Assembly (NCBI RefSeq): GCF_000002425.4
Contig: NC_037253.1
Coordinates: forward strand, 7,857,176 to 7,921,175
From: Physcomitrium patens
Taxonomy: Eukaryota; Streptophyta; Bryopsida; Funariales; Funariaceae
Length of the DNA: 64,000 nucleotides
Reading direction: 5' to 3'
In this document: positions 1-13,259 of the stretch, one piece after another
Layout: every line of letters begins with the position of its first letter
Numbering within the stretch: the stretch's first letter is position 1
Notes under the pieces: model-generated
Databases searched by the model: none
What the model was told of the DNA's origin: nothing
The model's input: only the letters and a program-made list of their open reading frames with translations
Program-made: the position numbers and the translations under genes

Positions 1-1400
1 TACAATATATGAAGCCACAAATCCCACTGTCCAACCATATTAAAAATATTAAGGACACTGAACTGCAACAATGTCTGCACATACATCAGAATGTGAAGCT
101 CACATTGTTGCTATCTTTTAATCTAAAGCGGCCAACAGCCTCCAAACGTGTGAAAAAAAGAGAAAATACGACCAAGCAAGTGGCTCTTACAGACACTGCA
201 GTTGGACGGCGAGGCCAAGCAGGCAAGCGCCACGTCACGCTTCGGCAAAAGTAAAAAAGCAAAGAAGATATTTCGAGAACAAGGTCGAATGCCACGTCAG
301 GAGCCAAGTCAGACTACGTGCCACGAGGGAAGCTCACGGGCATGGGGGGACGAGGTCGAGGAAAGCAGCTGTAGGGCCCAAGCTGGAACAGAGCCCCGCG
401 GGAAGGGAGGGGGTAGGTCGGTGGTGTGAACAGAGGGAGTCAGAAGAGCAGCAAGAAAAGGATCAAGAGATCATTCCAGGCTCTGCTCCTCCCGGATTCG
501 TGCGCACCACCAGCGCCACCTCGACATGCCGAGCTGGCAGTTTGTCCTAGTTGGCCACTCCGACCCCACTCCCCCCCCCTTCTGTCTCGTTTGTCGCTGT
601 GTGAAAGGACTAAGGTTGTCTTTTTCTGACTTTTGCGGACACCGCCAGATCCTATATTTTCGGGATTCCGCGGTCCATGTGGCGGCGATACAACCGACTC
701 CTTGTTTCCCGAATCCCCATCTGACGTCATCCTTTTTATAAGGTACCTTCACTTCATTCATTATTTTGTGAATGTACAGAAACATATGTATGTATGTATG
801 CTTGTATATATTTTTCATTCTTAATGTTGTGGTCATGGGAAGTCTTAGAAGTTTAGTCCATGTCAACTATGCATTAAGTCTGTGGAAAATGAGGATTGGA
901 ATCTATGCATTTTTTGTACAACTATAGGTTGCTAATAATGGGGGTTAACAGAGATTCAAGTGAAATGGCATGAGAAATTGTGTTGGATACTCTAACAACT
1001 TTGGAAGTGAATGAGTGCATCCTGGCCTCTGTAATGAATGAATTCCATCTCAGAAACATCACCTTGTGTAGAATCTTGGGTTTGCCATACACAGTGGTAA
1101 TGTGCATTTGTGGGTGTTGGAATTAGTTAGTGAGCGTTGGATCCACGCTAGCATGCGGTGCACACATTGTTTGAGGTACAGCTCAATTTGTTTGTTTATT
1201 GTTGTTTTATGTTTTTACATACAGGGAGATGTGTGTGTATATATATTAAATTGGATGATGCAATGCTTGACAAAGTAAAGTGTTGGAACAGAATCCAAGC
1301 CACTAATCTGAAGACCCAATTGATTTCTTATTATGTGTGGTATAATTACATGAACAACAAGTGTATTTGCAATTGTAGAATATTTTTTTTATAATTTTTG
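1..1400. other. GC-richer island without a recognisable gene
   Basis: The first ~900 bases are clearly richer in G and C than the following 20 kb, and the composition falls to AT-rich by about 1380. Reading frames occur on both strands (for example 471-866 minus and 202-429 plus), but none resembles a known family and they overlap in several frames, so I do not call a gene. Several ACGT-core motifs lie here (CCACGTCA at 230-237, CCACGTCAG at 292-300, TACGTGCC at 315-322) and lead to the promoter-like block at 722-743. A 30-codon open frame starts with ATG at 835 and stops at 927. It may be the flank or promoter of a gene whose body lies left of the window or has been lost. Confidence 0.4.
722..743 (+). 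promoter_or_regulatory. CRE-like palindrome followed by TATA-like box
   Basis: TGACGTCA, a perfect 8-bp bZIP-type palindrome, lies at 722-729. It is followed three bases later by TTTTTATAAGG at 733-743. The order (ACGT element, then TATA) suits a plus-strand promoter with a start near 770. No convincing coding region follows, so the function is inference. Confidence 0.35.
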
Positions 1401-2868
1401 AAATTTAATTCATTTTTTTCTTTAGATAATTTATCAATAAATGGATATGAATATTGTATCTCTCTATATATAGATATAATAAATAAAATCATAATATCTA
1501 TATATTACACAGAAGCATGAATAATCAAGTAATGTTCAATACATGCACAATAATACTTATTTATCACTGTATTTTAAAACACAAATCAAGTAGAAATATA
1601 ATTATTTTACTAATTTATATCTCGGTTATTTTTCAATGAAATATATACTTTATTTTGTTTGTTTTGGTATTCTATATTTTTGGGTGTTATTTATTCATTT
1701 TTAAATTAGATTAATAATAAATATTTATAAATTTTGATGTTTCAATTTTTTTTCAAATTTAGGATATATCTTTATGTAAATTTATAATTATTTAAAACAA
1801 AATTAATGCTATAAAAATAACTTTAAGAATCTATTGTAGACGTAGGCATAAAAATAATCTTCTATAAAATAACTATAAATAGAAATATAAAGTACTAATT
1901 AGTGTAATGAAGATAACATAAAATATATTCTAAAATGGAGAAGTAATTTAAATTTTAAAACTAAAATACAATTAGAAAGTAGATATTGTAAAAATTTAGA
2001 TTATATGGAGCTTATTCATTTTTCTACCTTTTTTATATTAAACAATAATTGTTACTATAAGTTTTAAATTATAATTTCCATTATAATTAATGATTTTTTA
2101 AAATTTCTAATCTAAAAATCTGAAATTTGAAATAAAAATAAATAAATAAATGGTTTTATAAATAAATATTGCAATGAAAAAATACATTATGTTTCAAGAA
2201 AATTATTTGAATTTTATTGTAACAAAACCAAACTTTTGAAGTTATTTTTAAATAAAAGATTCAAAATATTTTTAATACATTTTTCATTTATCAAATCAAA
2301 TAGGTGTTTATTTATATCTATTCTTTTTCTTGTAGGTATAAATGAATCATTTTAAGTTTAAAAAACATTTGTAATCTAATCAAAAGATATTATACTAAGA
2401 AGAAAATAAATTATGTATATATAAATCCATAAATTAAAATAATTTTTATATATAATTACTTGGTTGATTTAATATCCAATATTATATGTATATATACATA
2501 TATAGAAAGAGATATTCTATGAATTTAAAAAATATATTTTTTTATGTACATTTAAAATTTAAACTTGTTATATCAAATATAAATAATGTATAGTTTCTAC
2601 TCCAATAATTAATCTCTTAAAAATTAATATGCCTTAAAAATTAATTAAAATTATAAAAATTGACTCTATTCTAAAATGAATAATTAATAAACTTAGATTT
2701 CCAATTAATTGATTAATTTTCATTAAATTTTAGTAATTAATTAAAGATGATATTTAAACATGTCTAGATAAACAAACCAATGTAACCACCAAGGTAGAAG
2801 CAAGCAATCTAGATTGCAAAGCTCTAATATTGCTATTTAAAAAAATTTAATTTACACTTCAATGCTCA
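1400..2868. other. AT-rich stretch, no gene seen
   Basis: Very AT-rich sequence with frequent stops in all frames and short A/T runs. I see no domain, no LTR ends and no long repeat here. Confidence 0.5.
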
Positions 2869-2995
2869 TGTCAAGGACATGAATCACAAATAATCCAAAA
2901 GATAATATATTCTTCTATTAAAAAAATAAAATAAAAAACTATTCAAAGATAATATAATATTAAAATTAGAATGGCTATTGCTAAAGATAAGAAGA
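2869..2995 (+). repeat. Partial tandem copy of the S-family LTR-like repeat start
   Basis: This ~127-base stretch begins TGTCAAGGACATGAATCACA and repeats the opening of the longer copy starting at 2996. It ends with the same block (GGCTATTGCTAAAGA...AAGAAGA) found inside the next copy. The two are in head-to-tail order, suggesting a local duplication or a truncated LTR next to a full one. Confidence 0.6.
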
Positions 2996-3869
2996 TGTCA
3001 AGGACATGAATCACAAAGAATACAATAGTTGATGCACTCTTGTATTATTAGAATAGAATAGATATTCACTCGAAAATAGTATAATATTAAGATTATAATG
3101 GCTATTGCTAAAGACAAGAAGATTAAAGATTCTTGAAAGAAGATTAAGAACAAGAAAGACATGGATAAGAATAGAGAAGGTTTTATTCTTGCCTCCATAT
3201 GTACTATCTAACTAAGAGCTACATGATAATTTTTTATAGAACTTTTGACACATGTCCAACTTGCAAGACAATTTTACAACATGTCTAATACATGGCTAAC
3301 TTGTTAGATAAGTTTTCAACCTATCAATCATGTACAAATACGTATAAAGTCAAATTTAAACCTATGGAGCTTTTAAAAAGCTTGTCTATACAATATTATC
3401 AAATCTACATACTTTTATTTACTATCTAATTTTTATTATTTAGAAAATTATGCATATTTATAGAATTGTCTTTTTTTCTACGCCAAGTTCTACAAAGAGC
3501 AATGATCTTATATTAAGGAAGCCAAAGATGTGACAAATTATATTCATTACATAATGTGATATTTTTTTTTTTCTCTTTGAAGGTATTTGATAGGTCTTCT
3601 ATGCCATTGATAGTATCCTATACTAAGATAAGAAGACCACTTTGATATTTGATCTATAATGAGGCTTTATAACTTCCTTCAAATAGAATATAATTAGGTA
3701 TGATTTTTACCTCCAATAATATCACCAAAAATCTAGAGTTTCTTTCAAGGTCATGATATCATATATATTGTATCCCACCATCTATTTGAGGAAGAATATG
3801 TTGTTCTTGAAGGTCTTTATTTCTATTATGTCATTTTGAAGGCTATGATAATTCCAATGCTTCATTCAA
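2996..3869 (+). repeat. S-family LTR-like repeat, copy 1
   Basis: About 870 bases beginning TGTCAAGGACATG, which can be aligned by eye over most of their length with 58606-59522 in the same orientation, and at their start with the minus strand of 16625-16964. Shared landmarks include 'TTTATTCTTGCCTC', 'GCTTTTAAA', 'TTGATAG(A/G)TCTT' and 'TTTATTTCTATTATGT'. The TG start and ~0.9 kb size suit a gypsy LTR, but no matching internal region is attached, because gypsy-1 begins at its right end. The family assignment is therefore open. Confidence 0.55.
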
Positions 3870-5313
3870 TGTTATGTCATAATATAGCTATTAGATAAAA
3901 GAAAAAAATATTTTATTATATAAAATATTAATTAAATTTTTTATAGCAAATTATCTAAAAAGTATAGATAATAGTTCAAGAGTTAGTAAAACTAGTAAGT
4001 ACTACTATTACTTATTTACAAAATAAGATTCTATTTATTTTTTTATAGCTATAAATAAATAAAATAAAATAGATAAGAAAGATAACTAATTTAAGCATCT
4101 TTAGAAAAAAATTAGGAATAATTTATAGCAAAAACTACTTTAAAAAATAAAAAAATAATATAAAAAAGGACTTCTTGTGAACTAGGATCAAAGTTAAAAT
4201 CTAAAGTAAAAAACTACACTCTCACAAAAACTTTGAGATTTTTTAGTTGATAAAAGAGTAGAATTTAAGAGCAAGCAAAAGAAATATTATTTGAGCATTA
4301 ATTTTGATTGATTTAAGTTTGTAATAACTTTGTAAAAGCTTTGTAAAGTTGGGATTGTTTTGTAGTGACTTTATTTTTTTGAGAAATAAAAAGGGTTTAT
4401 ACCTTGAAGACTTTTGAGAGAGCGGTAGTAGATCTACAGATAATTTTTTTAAATTAAATGATTATTTTTGTGTCAAATATATATTGTAAGTTTGAGCTTA
4501 ATTAAAAAGCTTAGTCAATAATTTTTGAAATTAAAGTTTATTGGAGTCTTGATAATTAGAGTTTGAAAAATCAATGAAGATTTTTGAAATTTACATCAAT
4601 TTTTTGTTTGGATTGATATAAATTTTTTCACATAAATAAAAACTTATTTTTCTATAGCTTTGAAAATTTTAAAAGAAATAAAAAAATAAAAAAATATTGG
4701 CATTGAAAGATTGACATCAAGATTGGAAAAGGAAGCCAATCAATACTTGAGCTAATTATGAAGATTTTCTCTAATTTGGTATATTTGATCATCTTCCAAA
4801 AATTCTTTCTTGTTTTTAATTAATAAATTAAAATCTGTGTAAATTTTAAGTTAAAATCAATAGTTGAAATTTTAATGTTTAAGATTTTATTTGTCTTAAG
4901 ATTTGGTTAGGACTTGATTAGGATTTTATTAAGATTTATTTAGGATTTATTTAAAAAAATTTATGGTTTTATTAGAATTTATTTAGGATTATATTAGAAT
5001 TTTTATTTTTAATATTTTTAATATTTTTTTTGTATTATTTCTTTAAATTTTATTTTATTATATCTTTAGAATTTTTTTGTAAAGTTCTTTAAGATTTTTT
5101 AAAAAATTCTTTAAAATTTCTTCATATTTCTTTTATAATTTTTAAAGAAACTTCATTTCAATTATACTAAGATTTGATTAGAAATTTAAAGATTTAATTA
5201 GAATTTATTTTTATTCTATTAAAATTTTAAGATATTTTTGTTGAAATTCCTTGTTTACCTTCTATAAATAAGTGCTTGGTTTATTTTCAAGCAAGACTTC
5301 ACATAATACAATA
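3870..5313 (+). repeat. 5' LTR of gypsy-1
   Basis: It aligns with the LTR at 11304 onward: the shared runs include the 'AAATTA(T)CT...AAAAATATAGATAATAG' block, 'TTTAAGTTTGTAAT(G/A)ACTTT', and the long low-complexity 'AGGATTTATTTAGGATTT' tail. The end near ATAATACAATA at about 5313 corresponds to ATAATACGACA at 16618. A primer-site-like TTGGTGAATTTGAC follows at 5317-5330. The exact right boundary is uncertain by a few bases. Confidence 0.7.
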
Positions 5314-5384
5314 CATTTGGTGAATTTGACATGAAATGCTTGAGGTAGAAGGTGTTTTGTTTTTTTTTTCTTTGTTTGTTTGAA

Positions 5385-6860
5385 TTATGGAGAAGAAAGA
5401 CATGAAAATTGAAAATTAAGCTTTGGGTGGTACTTAAATTAAAGCTTTGAATAGAATTGGAAGAGAAGCTATTAGTAGAAGGCATGGTATGTATTTTGAT
5501 CCTAACTCTACAAATATGATTAAAGCCTTTGCCTTTTTTATATAATAACAAAAAATTAAATATTACAAAGAAAGTGTGTCAAATAAAGCTTTATAAGCGG
5601 TTGTAGATAAAATTGGATATTTTAAAAAGAAGAATATTACAAAGTATTTAAGTTGTTATAATAAAAAAATAAAATTACAGTATATTTTTAAGAAAAAGAT
5701 GGTTTAATTATTTGAATTAGCTTTTGTTCTAAAAATAAGAAATCATGCCAAGTCTATCATAGGACATATAAGAGGTTCATGGAAGAAATTTTCTTAAGCA
5801 TTGAAGAATGAATTTTTTTAGAAGATAGTAACTATGTTACAAAGAAGTCATTCTTTGATTGGATTGAAAGATTTAAGAAGGATCTTCAAACAACAAAATT
5901 ATTGAAGGAGTTTGAAAGAAAATATTCTTATTTATTAAAGAAAGAGAGACAATTATTAGATCGAATGAAAGTAGAGTTTTTTCTTTAAGCCATTGATAGA
6001 AAGTTATGAGAGAAGTTAATTTTTTTGCTTAAATTTAAATAAGAAGATGAAGAATGAATAATAAATTGGAAGGAAGTAGAAGAGATAATAGAATTGGCTA
6101 CAAAAAGAGATAGGAAAAAAAGATAGGATGGATATTTAAAGACTATTGTAAGCAGCTAAGATAAAAATACCTATTATCCATCCTATATGTATGATTCAAG
6201 CTTCATAGCTACATTAAAGAAATGAGAAATGAACATTGATAAATTCATATGTTAAATGAGAGATTTGCTAATAAAATATGCAAAACTTGAAAAAAAAGGT
6301 CAATCATTAAGAATATTAACAAGAAAAAAATTGGGACCAATAGAAGATGTAGTATATAGATGCATGTAGTATGATGGCATAGATCATTTAAGAAGAGAGT
6401 GTAAGGATTTTACAAAAGTACTATGCAAAGGGGTTATTTTTTTTCAAAGATGGTATAATATACTTAAAAGAAAGTAGAATAAAAATAGAAACAAACTTTG
6501 AAAAAGAAAGAATGAAGGTATTTATAAGGGATGCATTTAAAGTACATACAATCTCAAGCAGTGAAGCATCAATATATTAGATGGAAGCAAATCCAAAAAA
6601 AATGCTTAAGAAAAATCTTAAATTTTAGGAAGAATCTAGTTTCTTGTGGTCAAATGCAATGAATTATGCTGTAATTTAAAAATTTATAAGAAATAAACTT
6701 GAACATTTTGGCAACAATATTCAATTAATTATTAAATGGAAGAATCCAATAGATAGTTAATTTTTTCATGCTCATATGACAAGGAGTTATCATAAAGCAT
6801 TAATAGAAGAAAAAACATATGAGAGATGAAAATTATGAAGGGCTATAAAAAAAAATTAAA
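5385..6860 (+). pseudogene. Gypsy-1 gag remnant with mutated CCHC zinc knuckle
   Basis: Degenerate nucleocapsid/capsid region of gypsy-1. The clearest landmark is a zinc knuckle at 6361-6402, read C-M-stop-Y-D-G-I-D-H-L-R-R-E-C. The spacing is exactly CX2CX4HX4C, with the second cysteine changed to tyrosine (TGT to TAT) and the residue before it now TAG (from CAG, by inference). Upstream, a charged, helix-like region (5720-6060) is interrupted by several stops. In life this protein would package the element RNA into virus-like particles; here it is not translatable. Confidence 0.65.
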
Positions 6861-7089
6861 AGAGAAGAGAAAGAACAACACTAAAAAAATCTTATATACA
6901 AGAGAATAATGGAGAATATTTCTATAAATAAATAGAAAATTGAAAATCAAAAGATAAAGGCTCCTACTTATAAAATATAATTAAAATTGAGGCCACTATA
7001 GATTTACAAAGGATATTAAAAGAATAGATTTTAGATAAAAATTTTAAATTTATAGTTGGTGAATTTCTAAGAATTACAAACTAAAATTT

Positions 7090-10000
7090 TTATGAAGTTA
7101 TTATTGACTTTATAAAGAAAAAAAAATTTAAGAGATATTATGACATCAAATGTAAAAAAAATAAAGATAATAGAAAAAATTTAAATGAAGTGATTGAGAT
7201 GCAATTTTTTGGAAATGTTTTATGAGTTAGATTTACAAAAGAAAAGATGCAATTCAAACGTTAGTCATTATTTTCAAAATTATAGGACAAAAGCTACTAT
7301 TAAAACTTGAATAAAATTAAAAAAATTAGAAGAATCAATTGTAGCATGATTGATCATGGTTCTAAAATCAATTTGATATCAAAAGAATTATATAAAAATA
7401 GAAAATAATCTATTGATACTAAATATGGATAGATAATAAGATCAACAAGTAATTCAAAAAAAGATTTATATGGAGCTTGTTCAAATATCAAGATGATGAC
7501 AAAAGATGTTATTTATAAACAAAATTTCTTTGTATAAGATAGGTCTAAATATTTTATTATATTAGAACAACCATATATTACTGCCACACAAATGGGAAAA
7601 AATATTATGAATGATGATTTAGCTTATGCAAGGATAAAAAACCAAGATGAAAAGAAAGAAGTTAAGTTTTTAATTGTTTATAAAAATTAAAAAAATTTCT
7701 ATAAATTAAAAGAATAGCCATTATCAAATGAAAAATTTGAAGACCTTGAGGATTTCAACTACATACCATTATAAAGTAAGATTGCAATGATTTAAACAAA
7801 AAGGCTCTTGCTTAGTTTAAAAGAGAAGCTATTATTTACTGGACTTATTGGATTGATATAAAATTATCTATTGTCATTTAAGACTATTGACAAGATAAAA
7901 AGAATGAATAAATGTTATATTAAATATATTGAATAAAACTTTAAAAAAAAAACAGAGAATTGATTGTAATGAATTTATTTCAGTAATATTTGAAGAAATA
8001 TAATTTTAAAATATTATAATAAAATTAAATAATTTATTAAAATATAAATTAAAAAGAAGAAATAAAATCATTAATGTATGTTCTAAAATATTTTATGATA
8101 AAATTTAAAGAATTATAGAAATTTCAAGTGACTAAGAGATTCATGTTGAAACTAAGTATAAATCAATGATAAAGAAGGTTAAATCAATGGCTTTATCACT
8201 ACCATTTGATTGTAAAGAAATGATGAGTGGATCATCTATGCAATCAAATTTAAAAGATCCTAAAAAGATAAGGCATGAATTTACAAATGCTAAATTAGAT
8301 AGATTAATGGTGGAATATAAATGATTTTTAACAAAATTTGAGAAAAAATGTTTTAAAGACATGCTTTTATGAGATAAAAAGGCTTTTTTATTTGAAGCAT
8401 ATGAAATTGGATGTATCAATCAAATTATTATAGCATCTATGGTTATTTTTACTATTCTTCATGAGTCATGGAATTTATGACTAATTCTAATATCAAGAGC
8501 ATATTTATCAAAATTAGTGGACTTATTCAATGAAAAGATTAAAATAAGAATTTTGAAACTATCTATCACACCTTATTCTAATTGGTGGTTCATTATATTA
8601 AAAAAAATCGAAGAATGAGATTTATTTAAGATATGTAATTTGTGAATAAAATTACTATTAAAAATATGAATTTAAATCCAATTATTGATGATTTTTTACA
8701 AAATAATTTGCTTAAAGAGCAATCTATTCAATAGATGATCTATGTTTAAAAAAAAATCAATTTTAATTGGAATTAAAAATTACAAATTTAATTATTATAA
8801 AGATTCTATTGGATTTAATTAAAATGTATAAATTGCTTGAAGAGACTATTAATTCAATGATTCATATGATAAAAGGAATGAATATAGTATTAATGGATTT
8901 TATATCAAAAAAGATTATATCATTTTTAGGTGATGTTTCAATTAAAGGATATATAAAAAAAAAGAAAGATGAGATATTGAATTAAAATAGATGTCAAATA
9001 TTTATTGCAAATCATATTCTGGATTGTGAAAAAATTGTACTACAATTGAAAGAAGTACATTTGACCTTGTTCAATGTAAAATCTATGTTTGGAATATAAA
9101 GTATTCTTATTGTTGAATATATGTATGGATCATATGGATGCAAGCTAAGTATTGAAAAAAAAAATGATATAATTAAAAAAATAAAAGGATGAGCAAACTC
9201 AACAAAAGTCAAAAGATTTTTAAGTGTATGTATTTTTTATCATATAGATACTTCATTTTGCACATGTAGTAGATCTACTATATGGATTACTTAGGATAAA
9301 TATAAAATTTTTATTGATAAAAAAAATAAAATAAATCTTTCTTCACCTTTATTTTTGAAAGAAGTGAATTATAAATGTGAAAGGCTTGTGATATTAATAT
9401 TTGATGTAAGTCCAATTATAATAGTTTGAAAACTTAGATAAGATAGTAAATATAAAAATAGATATAAAATAAGATTTAGATCAAGTTTTTGAATACAAAA
9501 CCATAGATATACAAAAATAAAAAATAAAACTATAAAGTATAATAATAGCTATGAAAAAAAAAATTGATTGATATTTTAGTAGTTATAAAAATAGATTGTA
9601 TATCTTTATTAGACATGATTATAAGTTCAATATTTGATATTTCTATATTAAGGTAGATAATATTTATCAAATCTATAAATTCAGAATTTAAGCATATTGT
9701 AAGAAAAGATATTTTAATTGTAGATATATTATCAAGTATAAGGTATCATGATAAAAAAGATATGATTGATTTGAAATATGTAGGTGCAATTTTTTTTCTT
9801 AATGCATTATTAAAAGAAGAAGGTTTATGTTTAAATACACTATTAGAATTACTTATAAGAGATTTATTTGAAGGTAAATGAAAAGATATTGGAAAGTATC
9901 TAAACACATTAAAACAATAGGATGGTTGAAAAGATCAAAAATTTAAATTTTTTTGTAAGAAGGCTTATGGGTATTTTGTACATGGTGAATATTTATGGAA

Positions 10001-11250
10001 GCATCCAAAGAAGAGGGAAAAAAATACTACAATAGATAATATGTGGTTTAGAAGTTAAAAAAAAAATTATCAAAGAATTCCATGAGAGTTTGTAGGCATG
10101 GCATAGAGGAATTTGGGCAATTTTTTCTAAATTGAAGGAGAAGTATTAGTGGAAAGGCATGTCCAAAGATGAGGCTGAATTTATAGGATCATATGAAAAT
10201 TTTCAACTTTAGACTAATATTCGGCATCAAGATAGATTATACCCAACATATCCTTTTATACTACATTATAAGTTGGTGGTGGATTTAGTACTAATATCTA
10301 TAAGATTCAAACTAATGAAGTATTTGGTACTTGCATAAGAATATTTATAGAGTATGATTGAAGAATGAAAATTAAAAATAAAAAGTACTAAAGTATAGAT
10401 CATTTTTTTTAAAAGACATTATTTGTTACTATAATTGTATTAGAAAAATCATTGCAAATAGAGATAAATTGGATTAAAAAAAAACAATTTTTTTTAGATA
10501 GGATGGAAATTAATTTTTTTTGACAACAATATATAATCCAAAGGGTAATAAAAAGAGTGAACATGAAAATTTACTTATTATTAAGACATTAATAAAGACA
10601 TGTAATGACAAAGTACACTAATGAAATATGCTATTATTATTTGTATTATGGATAGATTGCATAATTTATAGTATAATGATATATTACATATTTTTTGAAT
10701 TAATATTTAGATAAAAGCCAATAATGCCAATAGAAGATATAGTGCATAGATTGAGGATATTACCTTAGAAGAATGATCTTAATATAAAATATTTTTTTAG
10801 CATTATAGATTCAAAAATTAGAAAGGAGATATAAGGATATTGAAGTAGCAAAAGGAAAGTTAAAAGCAATAAAGAAAAAAAATAAAGAAAGATTCAATAA
10901 AACACAAAAACTATAGCCTAAGATAATTGAAGAAGGTGATTGGGTCTTAATCTATGATAATAGTTTAGATCACTAATATAATATACTAAAAAAAATTATA
11001 AATATTTATTTAGATTATATGTTATGATAAAAGTCTATGACAATGGTACATAGTTGTTACAAGAACTTTATAAAACAAAATTGAAGGCATTTGTAGTAGA
11101 TAAGCAAGTCAAGTTATTTAAATAAAGAAGCATATGTACTTATTTTGATGAAGAATAAAATCTATTAAGTGATATTGAAATGGAAGTAGACGAGTAAATT
11201 GAAGACCAAGAATTTGACTCAATTGAAGAACATCCTACATCAATATATTG
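7090..11250 (+). pseudogene. Gypsy-1 pol remnant (protease, RT, RNase H, integrase)
   Basis: Degenerate polyprotein in gypsy order. The protease core reads I-D-H-G-S-K-I-N-L-I-S at 7349-7381. The reverse transcriptase catalytic box is F-L-G-D at 8923-8934, where the first aspartate of the usual xxDD motif is now glycine (GGT), so catalysis is lost. It is followed by the recognisable stretch K-E-V-H-L-T-L at about 9050-9070. The integrase N-terminal region near 10080-10260 shows W-x-G-I-W-A-I-F and K-L-K-E-K-Y-W-W-K-G-type text across several stops. Stops such as TAG, TAA and TGA mostly sit where CAG, CAA or TGG would be expected. Confidence 0.7.
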
Positions 11251-11303
11251 AAGAATAATTGATATATATATATTAGGAGATGTACATATGTATGGAAGAT
11301 GGA

Positions 11304-12457
11304 TGTCATGTTGTAATATAATTATTAAGTGAAAGAGAAAAAAATGATTGTATTATAAAAAAGCTAAATTAAAAATATTTTAGCAAATTACTTTAAAAAT
11401 ATAGATAATAGTCAAAGAGGTGGTAAACCTAGTAAGTTCTAATATTGTGTCCTTGCAAAATAGGCTTCTACCTACTTTGTACAAGCATAAATGCATGAAA
11501 ATAAAATAAATAAGAAAAAATATAAATATTTTTAGAAAATAATTAAGAATATTTTGTAGCAAAAATTATCTTTAAAAACCAAGAATTGATACTTAGAGAA
11601 GACTACTTATGAATCAAGATTGAAATCAAATCCTAAGGTATAAAATTGCACACTCATAGCAATTCTGAGGTTCTTTGGCTGATCAAAGAGCAAGGTTTGA
11701 GAGTAGGCTAGAAGAAATTTATTAAGTATTGATTTTAAGTAATTTAAGTTTGTAATGACTTTATAAAGGCTTTTCAAAGGCTTTGCAAAGTCATGATTAT
11801 TTTTAAGTGACTTTTGGATTTTTAAAAAATATAAAGAATTTATATTTTGAATTTTTTTGTGAAAGTGATAGATGATTTGTGAGTAAAATTTTGTGATTAG
11901 TTGATTATTGTTGTATTGAATATATATTGCAAGATTAATCATAATCATAAAATTTATTTAAAAATTAATGAAATTTAAAAGTTTTGAAATCTTAAGAATC
12001 AAAGTTTAGAGGACTAATGAAGATTTTTAAGATTTGAATCAATTTGTTGATTAGATTGAATTAAAATCTTGCATACTAATAATATAATTTATTTTCAATA
12101 ATTGTAAAAATCAAGAGATATTAGTGCTAAGCAATCAACATCAATGTTGAAAAATGTCTCCAACCAATATCTAAAGAAATTATAGAGTTTATCTTTTATT
12201 TAGCAAATTTGAACTTTTTAAAATTCTTTGTATTTATTTTTAATTAAATAATTAAGAGGTATAAATTTTTTTTAATTAAAATGTATAATTAAATTTTTAT
12301 ATGTTGAGATTTTAATTTACTATAAGATTGATTAAGATTTTTTTTAGGATTTAAGATTTTATTAGGATTTAATAAGGATATGATTAAAATTTATTTAAGA
12401 TTTTTATAGAATTATACAAGGATTTGATTAGATTTATTTAAGATTTTTTTAGGATTA
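11304..12457 (+). repeat. 3' LTR of gypsy-1, left part
   Basis: Homologous to 3870 onward. It runs to the insertion point of the nested element, where GATTA at 12453-12457 is the left copy of its target-site duplication. The repeat resumes at 15962. Confidence 0.75.
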
Positions 12458-12989
12458 TGAAACAAGACTGGTTTGTTTTAAGAATCTAAGATCTTTCGAA
12501 TCTACAACCACATAAAATCTCATTATAATGTAGGAAAAAATGGATCAAAACAAAATTGAACAAAACTAAATAGAATAGAATACAAAAGATAAAATTGAGT
12601 AAATAAAAATAGAAAAAAATTAAACTAAACAAGAAGATACAAAATCAAATTTTACTAAGAAAAAAGGTATGAAGTCATACCTGACAAAATGCCCCAAAAG
12701 ACCCTGGTCAGTCCTATTCATACTTTTTTCTACTACCTTGGACTTTCTTGAATGTTTTTAGATGATGGACCTCTCTTAAATAACCATCCTAAATTCTATT
12801 TAGAAGGTTCTATGGTGGGCCTTATTTAGATAACTACTCTAAGCTCTTTTTAGAATATTCTATAATAGATCTTATATAATCCATTAACTTAATCCAAATT
12901 TTAAAAACTTCTATATTTTTTCAAGTATGGTTCAAATTATCTATCTCTATGTGTCAACAATACAAATATCTTATCTATACCTTCTAATA
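12458..12989 (-). repeat. 3' LTR of the nested gypsy element
   Basis: It pairs with 15431-15961. Shared blocks include 'CAAATTTTACTAAGAAAAAA', 'CTACTACCTT(G/A)GACTTT' and 'ATCTTATCTATACCTT'. Differences are largely transitions. Confidence 0.85.
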
Positions 12990-13259
12990 ATTAATCCTCT
13001 TCTACTAATGCAAAACGTCCTTGTTTTACTTCCCATGGTATTTCCAAATTGTCTCTTGGTAATAGGTGAGATTTTGTGCAGGTTCTCATGTTGCATCATA
13101 AATGGAATAACCTTTCCAAAAAACTTGGTACTAAAGTTGTGGATGTCTACTACCACAACAAAGGTAGTGATGCTCCAAAATGATGTCTACTTCATATTCT
13201 TGTTGATTATCAAGTACAATTGGTGGTAATGGTAATTGATGTTGATCCGGAAAGCTCTT

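Noticed and set aside
471-866. 131-codon minus-strand frame at the left edge
   Set aside because: It overlaps several other frames in the same GC-rich patch, has no domain, and would read through the TGACGTCA/TATA block.
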